DNA of 64,000 bases from Aquanectria penicillioides (Eukaryota; Ascomycota; Sordariomycetes; Hypocreales; Nectriaceae): assembly GCA_003415625.1 (NCBI GenBank), contig PYIU01000007.1, positions 2,790,001-2,854,000 on the forward strand. Reading direction: 5' to 3'. Position 1 is the stretch's first letter; each line of letters opens with the position of its first letter. The position numbers and the translations under genes are program-made. Shown piece after piece: positions 32,890 to 45,667 of this stretch. Below the pieces are notes generated by a model. It saw only the letters and a program-made list of their open reading frames with translations, was not told the origin of the DNA and did no database searches.

Positions 32890-34480
32890 CTAACTGCTTG
32901 TGCTCATCCCACTCGTAATCGTGGACCCTTCTCCTCTCCAACCTGAGACCCAAACGTTGGCGGTTATCCAGACCACCTCCTCTTGCTGCTGTCCAGGGCT
33001 TACCACGGGTTCCGATACGATGAGCGGCCGTGTCAGTAGGCATATAGGACGACCGTCTAACCCCTCACCCAAAGTCGAATCCACAGTGGCGTCGGCCTCC
33101 ATCTTGTCGGACTTCCACTGGAAACCTTTGCTCGCAAAGTGAAACATCGACAGAACCCGAATTCTAGCCTTTCGTTTCCACAATCTTAGCGCCAGGTTGG
33201 CAAAATTGTAGAATAGATCAATCAGATCTTCTCCTCCCGATTGATCAATTTGAAATAGAAACCCAAATGTATCGGCAAATCCTTTTGCCTGGCCTGCTAT
33301 TGCGTCCCTAGTCAAAGGGATGGACATTCCGAGCATTTCCACAGTTTTGATTCTCCACTCAATGGCGGTATCCAGCTGAACTGTTCCATTATTAGCACAT
33401 GAACGCCACCAACTTGCAAACTTTACTTCCAAACTCCAACCCACCTTCAGAGAACTGCCTCTCCAACGCCGCCAAACCAGAATACGTTGCGGATTTCCCC
33501 CCTATTTCGAAATCAAGACAATCGTGAGAAAGAAAGTATGGGTCGGTCAGATACAGCTGACAGAGCACATTTGAAAGTGCCGTCTGCAGCAAGACCAGTG
33601 GTGACACGCCATCGGGCATTCTCATATCGAATTTTAAATGGTCGGGTGCATCGTGGTAGAATTTGCTGTCGTTGAGAAGGCCCACTTTGTGCATGAAGTT
33701 GGCTGCGTCGACGGGCTCTGAGACCTCTTCCACACAAAGGTCGGCGCACCAGGAAAGGAAGTCTCCTTCAAAAAAGCGCTGGAGCTCTGCCCTAATCATA
33801 TCGTCAGGGAAATCGCTAGACACATTACTGGCGAGCATTGAGACAAGTTTTGTTTGTGCCTTGGTGACTATGGCTTCGTTCTTCACAACCTCTCTCTGGG
33901 CTTTCTGGAGCTCTTCCTTCATGTCCCTACATGCACGTTTCAGGGAGGAATTTTCCCTCAGCAGAGTCTTTATCTCTACGACTTCCCTCTCAATTGTTTA
34001 TTCGTTCTCCTGGCAATTCCGTTAAAGCTGTTCCAAGTGCATTTGCTGCTTTTGATACTGCTGTTGTAGCGATTGGTACCCTGTGCCTATGACTTCGAAA
34101 GTACTGCGCCTTTCCTGGAACTTGCTTTCCAAGCGGTTGATTTTTCGGTGCAGCGTGGCATTCTCTCTTTCAAGTTTGGAGATCGATTCTGATTCGTCCG
34201 ACTTACCCCCCATCCAAAGCTTTGCACCACTACTTCAAGAATGCCTGGAGAACGATGACGATTATCCCCTTCCATGTCCGACATTTCATCCCTCGCCGAG
34301 CCATATGGCCTTGGATTACTCTCAGAGCGCGGGTTTTTGGATGTTGATGCTTCTTTCTGGGGCCGATTTGATTGATCCTGCGTCGGATAATCATCAGGGA
34401 CAGAGCCTTCAGACGCACGCTGTCTAGGTCGCTGCGCTCGACCCGGGTGCCTGTCACCGTGGGGTTTTAACTACACAGGC
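32890..34480 (-). pseudogene. Coiled-coil fungal protein gene, apparently broken
   Basis: I do not recognise the function. A disordered N-terminal part (KPHGDRHPGRAQRPRQRA, SDMEGDNRHRSPGILEV) leads into a coiled coil (SKLERENATLHRKINRLESK, then TIEREVVEIKTLLRENSSLK, MKEELQKAQREVVKNEA). A globular C-terminal part follows (PDDMIRAELQRFFEGDFLSW, then TAIEWRIKTVEMLGMSI) and ends at 32890. One intron with a GTGGGT donor and AACAG acceptor near 33388-33458 keeps phase. The coiled coil contains two in-frame TAA codons at 34022-34024 and 33998-34000, both one transition from CAA. A one-base frame change lies at a run of G near 34210. The first exon and start are unresolved. Confidence 0.5.
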
Positions 34481-35220
34481 TTAGTTTGCATTCATCAGTA
34501 GATGAAATATGGTAATGAGTAATATCAGAGAACGTCATATCTTGTGTGAAATTTGAGACGTACTCGATCGTCATCTGTCTTGTCCTGTGGATCTGAGTCT
34601 CTTAGTCTTTTTGTGGTGGCTCCTTGTGGCGTCTGTTTGGAGTTTTCTGGATGTATTCGATCCTAGTATTGGATCAGTCACCGACGAATAAAAGGTTGGG
34701 GCTATTTATGACCAACGGATTTGTTGTTTGCGGGTGAATCGGACATCGTCGTTTGGCAAGTAGTACCAGGTGCCACGGCTGAGATTCAAGGAAATGGAGT
34801 GCTGAGACAAGACTTCTCTATTGACAAAAACTCCAGGTTGTCCCCAAGCTACGGTCATGAGCCAGGGGCATTATATACTAAACCATAAAAGCGCACCAGG
34901 CTCTAGTTGTCCAGTAATCTCATCCGCTTCCTGCGCGGGAATTTACCGTGTCGGCGAGGGAAAAGCTCTTAAAGCAGCGATGGGTGGGCATGGCCAGTGG
35001 GTGCTAGTCTGGCCATGTTGGTTGGTCGGTCAATGCAGTGAGTGGTTCGGTCCATTGTCTACCTCCCTTGATAAATAAAAGTCAGCTCGGCGGCATTCTT
35101 ATGGGAGTTGAGTGAGTTATGCTACTTGCTACTTGAAGCATCCCTCTCTGTACAACCCCTCCTCCATTTGGCACCGCCCATCGTCTCAGCCCATCGCATT
35201 TACATCGTTATATTTGAGAA

Positions 35221-37446
35221 TGGCTCTTGTTAGGAACAGGCATAAGCTCATCGTCGGAATTGACTACGGCACCACATATTCAGGTAATGTTCCAATTCCA
35301 GCGAACAATTACCGTTGACTAAGTTGCCACGCTTCCAGGACTAAGCTTTGCCTTTAGCAATGCATCCGATTTTAAAGACATTAAGCCTTGGACAAAGTAT
35401 CCTGGAGCTTCAACTCATCATGCTGAGCACTGTGTCAAAGCTCCTACCAGGGTAGCTTTCAAAGACGAAAACCCTGATCTCGAAGAGAATGCATGGGGAT
35501 ATCAAATCGAGCCTGGGATGAAGACATATGCTTGGACTAAGTTGCTACTCGACAAAGATTCCCTCCCTTCCAACCACGATGATCCTGATCTATACCTATC
35601 AAAGGGTAACGAACTTCTGAAGCTCCCTGAAGGAAAGTCCGCCAAGGATGTTGCTACAGAGTACTATCGGGGGATGCATGCCATGTTCGAAGAAGCTGCA
35701 GTTGACCAAGTTGGCGAGGATAATCTACCAAATATCCCTATTGATTTCTGGCTAACAGTCCCCGCCACTTGGAGCGAGACTGCGAAACTTTTGACGAAGG
35801 CTGCTGCAATTGAAGCTGGATTTGCTTCCAAGGAAATCGATAGAATCTTGCTTATTCCGGAACCAGAGGCTGCTGCTCATTTAGCATTAAAATCCAACCT
35901 GCACAACTTGGAAAGTTTTGTCAAGGTCAGAAACCCATACTTCAGTCATTCATGAGCGTTTCATTTCTCTTACTAGTTTCAATATGCTTACATCCATACA
36001 GGCCGGGTCTAGGGTCATGGTTTGCGATTGCGGCGGTGGTACAGTTGTCGGTTATGACCGTCCTATATCTCGCGTTCCAAGATTTCTAATCGTCCCCAGG
36101 ACATCACGACCTACGAGGTTGAGGACACCACGCCGTCTCTAAAACTTAGAGAGATTACAGTCGGTGTCGGCAAGTGATCCTAGTCTTTATGTTGTCCCTC
36201 AGTGTATGGCGTGGACGCTAACAATGTCGATTTCAGCGGGCAAATGCGGCGGAACATTTGTGGATCGCAATTTGTTCAGACTTCTCGCGGAGCGCTTTGG
36301 TCAAGCATTTACGTCCTTGGACACTGACCAAATCGGACCTGCGAGTCCGTTTATGGACCAGTTCGAGCGTATGAAGAAGGATTTCAGAATGAATAATCCT
36401 AGCAAACGGCCTACGAGATTAAGGCTTACAATGCCTTCGTTGGAGCTGACGCCTGAGATACAGAAGTACTATGAGAAACGAACCTCGTCAGTTTTATTAA
36501 CACACGATGATTATAAACTGCTTTTTGACCCAGTTGTCGAAATGGTCCTTGATCTGATAAATGATCAAGTATATCAAGTGGAAAAAGGAGGTCAACCACC
36601 AATTCAAACAATTGTTCTCGTGGGTGGATTTGGATCATCGCCATATCTTAAGGACAACATTGGTGAATGGTGCAAAATAAAGGAGATCAGGTTAACCACA
36701 CCAATGACAAGCGCGTAAGTTTCGTATCATGAACATTTTCTTAAAGGAAAATCTGACGGGTTCAAGATGGTCTGCCGTTGTGTGTGGTGCCGTGTTGCGT
36801 GGGCTCGAAGGGTCTATCGTTCGAGAAAAGAAATGTCGAAAACACTACGGTTATCAATTGAGCAAGACGTACGAACCACTAATTCATTCCGATTATGATA
36901 TACATAAGAGACGAATCTGGACAGATAACTTTACTGGGGAGGAAATGCTCACAGGTTTTATGAATTGGAAGATCGGAAAGGTAAGCCTCATTCCAAGGCA
37001 TCGCATTTCACAAGAGCATTAACTTGGCTAAGCACCGTCTGGTCAAACTTAGGGCGATATTATTCATGCCAAGACCAACATCGCTGCGACTTTTATGAAC
37101 CAGTTCCGTGAGGATTATTCTGGACATTTCACTGTGGATCTATATTCATGCAGTCTGGACAAGGGGCCTGCAACAATAGAAAACGATCGTATGAGAACAG
37201 GATATCTCCATTGTGATCATTTCTAATATCCAAATAGGTATCGAGAAAGTCGGGATGATAAGATACACCCTAGGTTGTCTTGATGTGGCCAATGTCAAGA
37301 CGATTACGAAGGACGGTGTCAAGTGGTACCAACCTAGGATTAGTCTCAAAATCGGCCTCGATGATGACGTAGGCCACCTCATCTTCCGGGTTTTCCATGA
37401 TGGAGAAGAGATTGGGAAAGCTGGAATAGAAGTTGCGTCTAGTTGA
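35221..37446 (+). CDS. Hsp70-like ATPase of the fungal actin-fold type
   Basis: A 603-residue protein of the Hsp70 superfamily that keeps the ATPase fold but lacks a normal substrate-binding domain. Exons: 35221-35283, 35339-35925, 36002-36046, 36100-36169, 36237-36714, 36767-36980, 37053-37198 and 37238-37446, total 1812 nt. ATP-binding motifs are GIDYGTTYSG (phosphate 1), VMVCDCGGGTVDITTYEV (phosphate 2, spliced across an intron) and IVLVGGFGSSPYL (adenosine). Such proteins occur in families in Pezizomycotina and their partners are unknown. Intron 4 uses a GC donor (GCAAGT at 36170). The reading phase of the whole model is right only with it. The gene diverges from the broken coiled-coil gene. 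Confidence 0.9.
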
Positions 37447-40400
37447 GAGATGACGGTCTAGTTATGCGTTGCCGCAAACCAGACCACTTTGATGATGAAA
37501 CTATACAGCAATCATGCTTCCTTTTGGATCACTTACAATATGTAGAGTTTCAAGACAAGACATCGATGCGTAAATTTCGTTTTATTTTCATTTCATTACG
37601 ACACCCTTGCTCTCAACGTGTCGTACATTTCTCCGCAACAGAGACTAGTGTGGACAAGAGAGACAAGAAGTTGATGGAATAGTAGGGAGGTATCCATAGT
37701 AAAGAATCCAGGATACATTTTCTCAACGAGCTGTCATCCTTCTGAGCCTCTCTGCATTCTTTTACTGGCTGGCATGCGAGGTGAGTAACTACAACGTTTG
37801 GGTGAATTGTTTCAGCCAGCACCAATGTAGGGTAAGCGGCATCTATCAGGTGGAGAAGAAAGACCGCTCAGACATCAAGCTATCTGCCATCTGCTCTGCT
37901 GAAACGCCCAAATGACAAAAAAACGTGGCACGGATATGGCTGCCGCACCCGTCAGCGGAGACATCCTTGCCATGCAAGTGGGGTTACATCCAGAACGCGT
38001 ATGTGCGCGAGAGAGAGGCGACTTTTTTATTTATTCTGGTAGCAGAGGAGGCATTGATAAGAGCCCCTCTAATAGAACCAGACTACGGTGGGCTGCCAAA
38101 TTGAGGCAGAAGGGACAGTGCAGCGTGTGGGGAGGGCGGGAGGCGGCTCTTCTGGCATAATTAGAACCCGTACGGAGTAATAATGGATAAAAAGGGACCG
38201 GGTTTGGGAGCGGCGGCTCGGATGTACGTGTATGGGGATCTTGCATGGGCCCCAATATTACGAGAGCACCACGGGCCTGCGTCTCCTCCGCCATCATCGT
38301 CATCGTCGCGGCCACGGTCAAAGTGTCGTGAGTGCGCGTGTATCGAGTTGAATGAGTCGCTGGCCCGAACTGGTTGGTTATTTCCGCGGGTTCCGGCCCC
38401 CATGACGACGTCGTTTTGGGCGGATTGAGCAAAGGGGGGCCCGATGACGAAATGCCACGGCCTGTTGACTCTTCCTCTTGCATCCCTGGCCGTGAAGTGT
38501 TCTCTCTCGATCCAGCGATGCCGCGTTCGTTTTTGATTTCTAAGACGCGCCGACTCAGCCTCAATGCCAATGCACCACCGACCGACCTGGAAAGCTCCGA
38601 AAGGGTTGGTCGCTGGATAAAAAGAGGCGAGAGGATGGGGAGAGAGGGGAGAGAGGGAGGGGCCGCGCCGGCCACTCTGGGGGCCCAGCACAGGTGGCGA
38701 GACGGACACGCGATCCATTGGTGAACCTGGCCGGGGGGGAGGGTCAACTAGCTAAAGCGCCCGTCCGGTGGCTTTTTTTTCCCACTGACACACTGGGTCG
38801 TTGGTGCCCCCAGGGAGCCACAGATAGGGGGAAACGTGCTGGAGCGACAGGGGGCGGGGACGGAAGGGCTCTAAGTGACCAGGTCCAGCGAGGTACCGGT
38901 ACCTGGCGATGCAAGGGGACGAAGGGAGGGGAGGGCGAGCAAATCCCCCCCAAGCCCCAAGCGAGCCGTCAACCAACAGCCGTCAAGTGAAGCGTGAAAC
39001 AGTCGTAGGTAGGAAAGAAAGGAAAGGAAAGAAAATGACACAAGCAACATAGTAGTTGAAGTTTAATGCAAAAGAACTTGTTTTCGATTCCTGGCATGAT
39101 GGTTGGAGAGTTTTGGCGATGACTCGTACTTGAAATGCGCAGGAAACCTGTGCACTTGTGGCGAAGGCCCTGGGATGCCCTCACGCTGAGCGTGCCAGTT
39201 TCAGCAACCGATGTTTGGGACAAGAGACAGACCTGAATGTTGACCAAGACTCACCAACTCTCCAGAACCCGGGATTTCACGCTTCAGAGGCAACTTCTCA
39301 TGCCCTCTTTCATTCTAGTCACTTGTGCTCAGCCCCCTCCAGCTGTCAGACTGTGATCCCTGGCCACACCTGTCATTAAGGTTTGTAAGAAAGCTATCCG
39401 CACACCTCCAGGGTCCACGTCGACACATAGCCACCCGGCCGAGTCTCTCAAGATTCGGCTCCTTCGGACGCGTATTGAAGAATAATCACCCGGATTCGTG
39501 TTGGTCCAGCGTAGACTCAATCCAGGCAGTCAACCTGTCGTGTTTGCCATTCCTCTAAGCATTGAGACAGAAACTTACGTTGCGTTACGACAGAGCCTCA
39601 TGCACCTCCAAGGGAACCCTTGGCGATGACGCCGACTTCGCAGCCTATGGGTACAAGTATGGGGAAAAGACAGATCGACACTCAAAAGAGTTGCTGGTTC
39701 TAAGGCATTGGGTGGAGATGCGAAGCCGCTATGGGTCCGTTTCAAGGTGCCTCTTCCTTGTAGGCCGTGGTGGTCATGCCTAGGACTCTGAGAGGCATCT
39801 TGCATGAATCAGAGTTGGATGGCTCAGGCTCGTTTTCCTAATTTCTAGACCCCAGAAGAGAGGGCAGATAATTTCAGAAAGAAGTTGCGATGTGTAGTCC
39901 AACAACTGAGGGATATTGCTCTGGCATTCTGTAGAGTGTTATAACTTCTAGCGCTTCCGACTCGGACTGGTTAGTTTCGGTCTGTTGTCTTAGAACTTGA
40001 TGGTCTCTCGGCGAGACTTGGGTTCACGACCTATGGCTGCCCATGTAAGCCACATTGAGGGTGAGTAAGCAGATTGAGCCCAAATATTGTGACCCAACAA
40101 ACGATGCTCTGATGATTTACACGTCCGCACAGCAAATGGTCGGCCCAGGAGACATGTACCTAAACGAAAACCCCTCCTCAACCGCAGCCACTGTCTACAC
40201 CATTGGCTCCGTTCGTGCCAAGTAGTTGAGACAATGTGGTGCAACCTCCCTCACCCCGGACATGGGAGAGTCAGTGTCTAGGTCAGCCACCCACGGGAAG
40301 GGCAGCACGGCTAGCAGGTAACCTTGAGACGCAGCGCCCCGTGCGAGTCAAGACAAGTCACGAGCGGCTCACGAAGCGAGGAGCTCCGCACTTTTGACTG

Positions 40401-41930
40401 AGCTGTTCAGGGACATGCTGGGGCATGTGTCACGGCGATGAGGTTATCTTGAAACAAGCGGGCAGAGAAACACATTACGTAGAAGGCGTCTCCCGTAGGG
40501 GAGCGGTGGGCCTTGGAGCTTGTTTCACGCGCACACGGCGCAAAGCTCCATTCAAGCGTGGAGGACGGCAGGGGATTCTGCGGACTGCGGTTGTGATCCG
40601 TCCCCCCAGTCGCCAAGGGCAGGACTAATGCAAATGCCCATGAACAGATACAATCGAAGATGGATCGATGGCCGAGGCGAGGTTGGATAACTTGTGATGG
40701 GACCCAAGATCCGACAGAAGCACCACTTGCATCCGCACTTTTTTTTTCTTTCTTTTTTTTCTTTCAGTTTTCCTGCCCTTTGTTCTGCCCCCTCCAAGCC
40801 CGGGCGGATATAGTTTAGGGCTTTAGGCTATGGGCGTGGAGTGTTGTGATGGAGGGGGACGGCGTGTCAGTGAGCCCGGCAACTCGGACTAGTTCTCTCG
40901 GAGTGTTAAGGCAAAGAAAGCAAAGGCAAAAAGCAAAAGATCCGTGGGAAAACGACACGAAAGGAAAGTGGTGGGAAGACCCTGGTCGATTGATGGAGGA
41001 AGAAGAAAGTTCGGCAGCCGGGTGGACGCTCCACCAAAAGAAAAGAGAAGTTGGGGAGCGATCATTACATACCTAGGTACCTAGGTAGCGAACAGCAGCA
41101 GATGCATCGATGCATTTACATACCGGTAGTACCTACCTACATCCCGTCCTATGCACCGGTAGTACCTTGGTACCTATGTATCCACACAGAAAACAACCCC
41201 TCAAAGTGCTAGCAGTCGGGCGTCACAGATTTGGAAATCTTGCAACTCGTCTCTTGGCCTCTTTATCTGGGGGTGTCAGAAGGTAGCACTGCATACAGTG
41301 AACGTTTGGATATGTCAGCGGCCTGTACGGATACATGTAGGAACAGAGGCCCGTCCGCAGCTTCTTATTCGTGTTCTGGTTCGCTCAGAGACTGGATGGA
41401 AATGGGTGGGAAAGGATGGTCAATGCTGCCCTACTCGAGGCCCCCTAGCCGCGGCCGTGGGCCGTGCTCCGTAGTCCGTAGGTTAACTTATCGTGGTGCC
41501 TGGGCTGCATCACGCATGGCATCACATCACCATACCGCACTGCACCGCACTGCATATTGCGCTGGCTGACAGGACAAGCACATTGATGAGATGGGAGTCG
41601 TTCGACAGACCCTGTCCGAGCCCCCGCCTCCCGGTCAGGCTTGATTTCCTTTCTACATGCAAATCCCCCTCTTTGGACGAAGGAATCTCGCACAGCAATT
41701 TTTTTTTGTTCTTGTTCTTGTCATCTCATCTCGTCACCCCCAACAGCCATCCACTACAGCTCACACACGCACAACTCTGCTGTCCATCGATTTCATAGGG
41801 GGCTCCGCCGACAAGAAGAACGACGACCTGCCAGCACCAGACGTACTAGGTACTGGCTATACTGCCGCGCCGCCAACCCAGCCCAGCCTAACACAGTACC
41901 CACGCAAAAGCCCGGTCACGGACAAGCCAC
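37447..41930. other. Long intergenic region without convincing genes
   Basis: About 4.5 kb. A GC-rich block (38160-38990) gives overlapping open frames on both strands, none with motifs, so composition explains them. A KpnI-type palindrome cluster is at 41070-41180 and a T-rich tract lies near 40738-40766. No tRNA, terminal repeats or transposase remnant was found. Confidence 0.5.
41070..41182. repeat. Cluster of GGTACC and CCTAGG palindromic repeats
   Basis: Nested palindromes of ACCTAGGTACCTAGGTAG type at about 41070-41090, then ACCGGTAGTACCTACC at 41120-41140 and ACCGGTAGTACCTTGGTACC at 41155-41175. Such GGTACC-based low-complexity sequence is frequent between genes of this class of fungi, as far as I know. 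Confidence 0.6.
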
Positions 41931-42743
41931 GGGGAGATCTGGGTCGGTCTGAGAAGCGACGAGACAGCGCAGCACAGAGCAGCACGTTTTGCTTTGTAGG
42001 TACATTCTGGTACTGTACCTGGCCCATCGCCCGCCTCACCCACCTCGCCCAAGGCTCGCGAATCCGCTGCTAGCGCGCGGCGAACCCGCCAAGTTAGCGA
42101 CTTGTCCGGCGAGCAAGCCTGCTGGCCCCCGCCGCCCCTCTCCCCACTATCCCGGCACCCCCAGTGGGCGGCGCCCGGTGAGCACCAACCCAGCGAACAC
42201 CACGACGACCCTGTTCGCTGCCGCTGGGCTGTTCGCCTTGCCCGCTGTGACTGTGACGAGCGCCCTGGCTGGTGCCTCTTTGTCGGCCTAGAGTGCAGTG
42301 GACTGCGCCTGGCAAAAGCCCAAGCACATCTGTTGTCTCGGGGTCTGAGCCACGAGGTCGGTCTGGTGGCCGCGCCAGAGTTGCTGACGTTGGTCTGAGA
42401 GAGGACGAACGAAAGGGGCAAGGAGAACGTGGAAGAAAAAGGAAAAAAGGAAAAGGGCTGAAGAGAAACCAGAAGAAAGAGAAGCGAAGAAAAGCAAGAA
42501 AGAAAAAAAAAAAAAAAGGTGAGAGGTAATCACCATTCGCTGCGGCTACTGCGCACACACTCACTCACTAACTAGAACAACAAAAGCCGCTGCCGAACGA
42601 CACCAAGAGACACCAGCCACCCGCCACAGAAGCCGCTCACGCCAGCGCAGGCTAGCTGGCTGCCTCAGGCACAAACACCCCCCAATCCTCCTCCTAATCC
42701 TCCCAAGCCTCAATACTGGTACCCCCCAGTCCGTCTCATTCCC
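41930..42743 (+). promoter_or_regulatory. Leader and promoter region of the AGC kinase gene
   Basis: No ATG-initiated frame with real content lies here. A purine-rich tract runs through 42415-42520, followed by a CACACACTCACTCACTAACTAG stretch that could lie at the transcript start. The minus-strand frames over this interval look like composition effects. Confidence 0.35.
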
Positions 42744-44406
42744 ATGGCTCATCCCGCGACCCAGCAGCAGTGCCATTCCCAATCCCAATCCCTATCCCAG
42801 GCGGCCCCATCTCCGTCCCAGTCCCCATCCCAGTCCTGGACCGACTCCCAGCTCCCGGCCTTGGGCTCCTCTTCCTCTTTTTCCTCGGTGGCCTCGCTGT
42901 CCCATTCCTATTCCCGTCCCCGTTCACATTCCCAGGCCCAGGCCCATTTGCAGCCGCAGCCTCACCCTAATCCTCACTCTCACTCTCACTCTCACCCGCA
43001 ATCCCAATCCAAGTCCTTTTCCCTCTCCCTCTCCCATTCCCAATCGTCCTTCTCCAAGTCTCGGTCTTACCACTCCCATTCCGAGTCGCTGCACGTCCCG
43101 CCCTACGCACTCGACGAGCCGACGCCGTCATCGTCCACCTCGCGCGACCCCGATTTCGCCCTTGCGCCTGCGACGTCGTCATCTTCGATCCCCCCGTCGG
43201 AGTCTTTGTCATCAACCTCACCCTCGCTCTCCCGTCCACCTCTGCCGCCGGCTCTGTCCTCACAACCGCACTCCCGCTCGCGCAGTTTTCCCCTCCACAT
43301 CCACCTCCCCAACTTTCGGCCTCACTTTCACATCAACTTGTCTCACCACAACACCCACCAGCACCAACACCAGCACCAGCACCAGCACCAGCACCAGCAC
43401 CAGCACCATCCCAGCGCCAGTCACGACGCCGACAAACTCGACTATACTCCCGTTGCCCTGCGTCGAACATGGAATCGACTGCTTGACCGAAACAAACCCG
43501 TCGTCTCCCCCATCGTCCCCGTCGATCCCGTCTCCGTTGATTCCCCCGATACCGTCGCTATGCCTCCCTCATCAAAATCCACCAATGGCTCTGGCGGCCA
43601 GGTCAGCCATCGCCTACGCAACTTTTTCCGCATGAACACCGGCAGCAGCACCGGCAGCGGATCCGACAAGGAAAAGGACAAGACCTCGACTGCCGCCTCT
43701 ACCCCCGATGCTAGCTCAAAGTCGTCCCGCCATACAAAGTTCTTTAGCAACACTGTTGGCCGCCTGCGTGCCCATACCGTCGCCAGCGAGGGCAACCAGC
43801 TCGACGAGGCCATGAGCCCGACCGCTCATGCCAACCCGTACTTTGCTCACCAGGGCCAGCCGGGCCTGCGCCATCACAACGCCGGCTCCGTGCCCCCAAG
43901 CCCGCCAGATACCCCGACCTTGAAGGTTCAGGGCCCCGACGGTACCAATGCTGAGCAGGCTACCAGCGAAACCAAGGAGGAATTGGCCCGGAGGCTGAGG
44001 AGGGTTGCTAGTGCCCCGAACGCCCAGGGCCTCTTCTCCAAGGGTGAGACAAACGGCGACCGCCCCGCTACCGCTGAGCTTGGTAAGGACCCTCTTCTTC
44101 ACGCTGGCTCAGGCTCCCTGGGCCTCATCGAGTCCAACAAGACCGACCCCGAGACCAAGAGCGAAATCGCCGCCGCCGCGGCCAACGAAGACGTCCTGGC
44201 CGCTCTGCCGGCTCCCCATACAGCCATGGCCTTCCGAAGAACCTACAGTTCCAACTCGATCAAGGTTAGGAACGTCGAGGTGGGCCCGTCGAGCTTCGAC
44301 AAGATTAAGCTCATTGGCAAGGGAGATGTTGGAAAGGTCTATCTCGTGAGGGAAAAGAAGAGCAGCCGTCTCTATGCCATGAAGAGTGCGTTTCCTTCTC
44401 CGGATT

Positions 44407-44441
<35 letters not shown>

Positions 44442-45667
44442 TTGCTAACATCCAATTGTAGTCCTCAGCAAGAAGGAAATGATCAAGCGCAACAAGATTA
44501 AACGCGCCCTGGCCGAGCAGGAGATCTTGGCCACGAGCAACCATCCCTTCATCGTAACCCTCTACCATTCTTTCCAGTCGGAAGATTATCTCTACCTGTG
44601 CATGGAATACTGCAGTGGTGGCGAGTTCTTCCGTGCACTCCAGACGCGCCCCGGCAAGTGCATCCCCGAGGACGATGCTCGCTTCTACGCCGCCGAGGTG
44701 ACGGCTGCACTGGAGTATTTGCACCTGATGGGCTTCATCTACCGTGATTTGAAGCCAGAGAGTGAGCTTAACCCCCCAATCTGACGGGATTGTGTGTGTG
44801 CTGACAAATCGGCTCTAGACATCCTGCTGCATCAATCGGGTCACATCATGTTGTCGGACTTTGACCTGTCCAAGCAGTCGGACCCCGGTGGCAAGCCGAC
44901 CATGATTGTTGGAAAGAACGGCGCTAGGACAGACCAGCTCCCGACCATCGATACCAGATCGTGCATCGCCAACTTCCGAACCAATTCGTTTGTCGGTACC
45001 GAGGAGTACATTGCACCAGAAGTTATCAAGGGCAGTGGCCACACTAGTGCCGTCGATTGGTGGACGCTGGGCATTCTCATCTATGAGATGCTTTACGGCA
45101 CCACGCCTTTCAAGGGCAAGAACCGCAATGCCACCTTTGCAAACATCTTGCGTGAGGATATTCCCTTCCCGGACCATGCTGGCGCACCACAGATCTCCAA
45201 GTAAGTTTCCGCCTTACAAATTTTCGTCAATTCTTTTTTTTTTTTAGGTCTGAAACTAACATTCCTCTAGCCTATGTAAATCCTTGATCAGAAAACTCCT
45301 CATCAAGGACGAGAACCGCCGTCTGGGTGCTCGCGCTGGTGCCTCCGATATCAAAGTGCACCCCTTCTTTCGAACGACACAATGGGCTCTTATCCGACAC
45401 ATGAAGCCCCCGATTGTTCCCCACGCTGGCCGCGGCATTGACACTGTCAATTTCCGGAATGTCAAGGAGAGCGAGAGTGTCGACCTGAGCGGATCTAGGG
45501 CTCTCCAGGGAGTGCCTTTGGACAGCGGGCTGCAAACCCCAGGCGGTGACATTGCCGATCCTTTCCTCGAGTTTAACAGCGTCACCCTTCACCACGACGG
45601 CGACGACGACAGCCATCATCAGATTCACCACGACCATGCGGCAAATGGTAACAAAGCCACAGCGTAA
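42744..45667 (+). CDS. nrc-2: AGC-family Ser/Thr kinase, NRC-2/FPK1 type
   Basis: A protein kinase of 906 residues. Homologues in yeast (Fpk1/Kin82) phosphorylate lipid flippases, and N. crassa NRC-2 controls conidiation (family knowledge). Exons 42744-44385, 44462-44761, 44819-45200 and 45271-45667 total 2721 nt. The first 280 residues are low in complexity: Ser/Gln/Pro/His-rich with a Gln-His dipeptide run encoded by CAGCAC repeats (43360-43408). The kinase domain begins [18 protein letters not shown]. It continues with [26 protein letters not shown] (the catalytic loop has YRD), DFDLS in place of [17 protein letters not shown] and [13 protein letters not shown]. The DFD variant and the long insert before the activation segment are typical of the NRC-2/FPK and plant AGCVIII group. 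The C-terminal extension carries [13 protein letters not shown]. Confidence 0.95.

Noticed and set aside
37912..38990. Several long overlapping frames on both strands in GC-rich DNA
   Set aside because: The frames overlap each other, start and stop without splice or promoter context, and contain no domain. High GC content alone gives such frames.
41888..42564. Minus-strand frames opposite the kinase leader
   Set aside because: Composed of Arg/Pro/Ser-rich translation of a repetitive leader, with no domain. The plus-strand gene explains the region.
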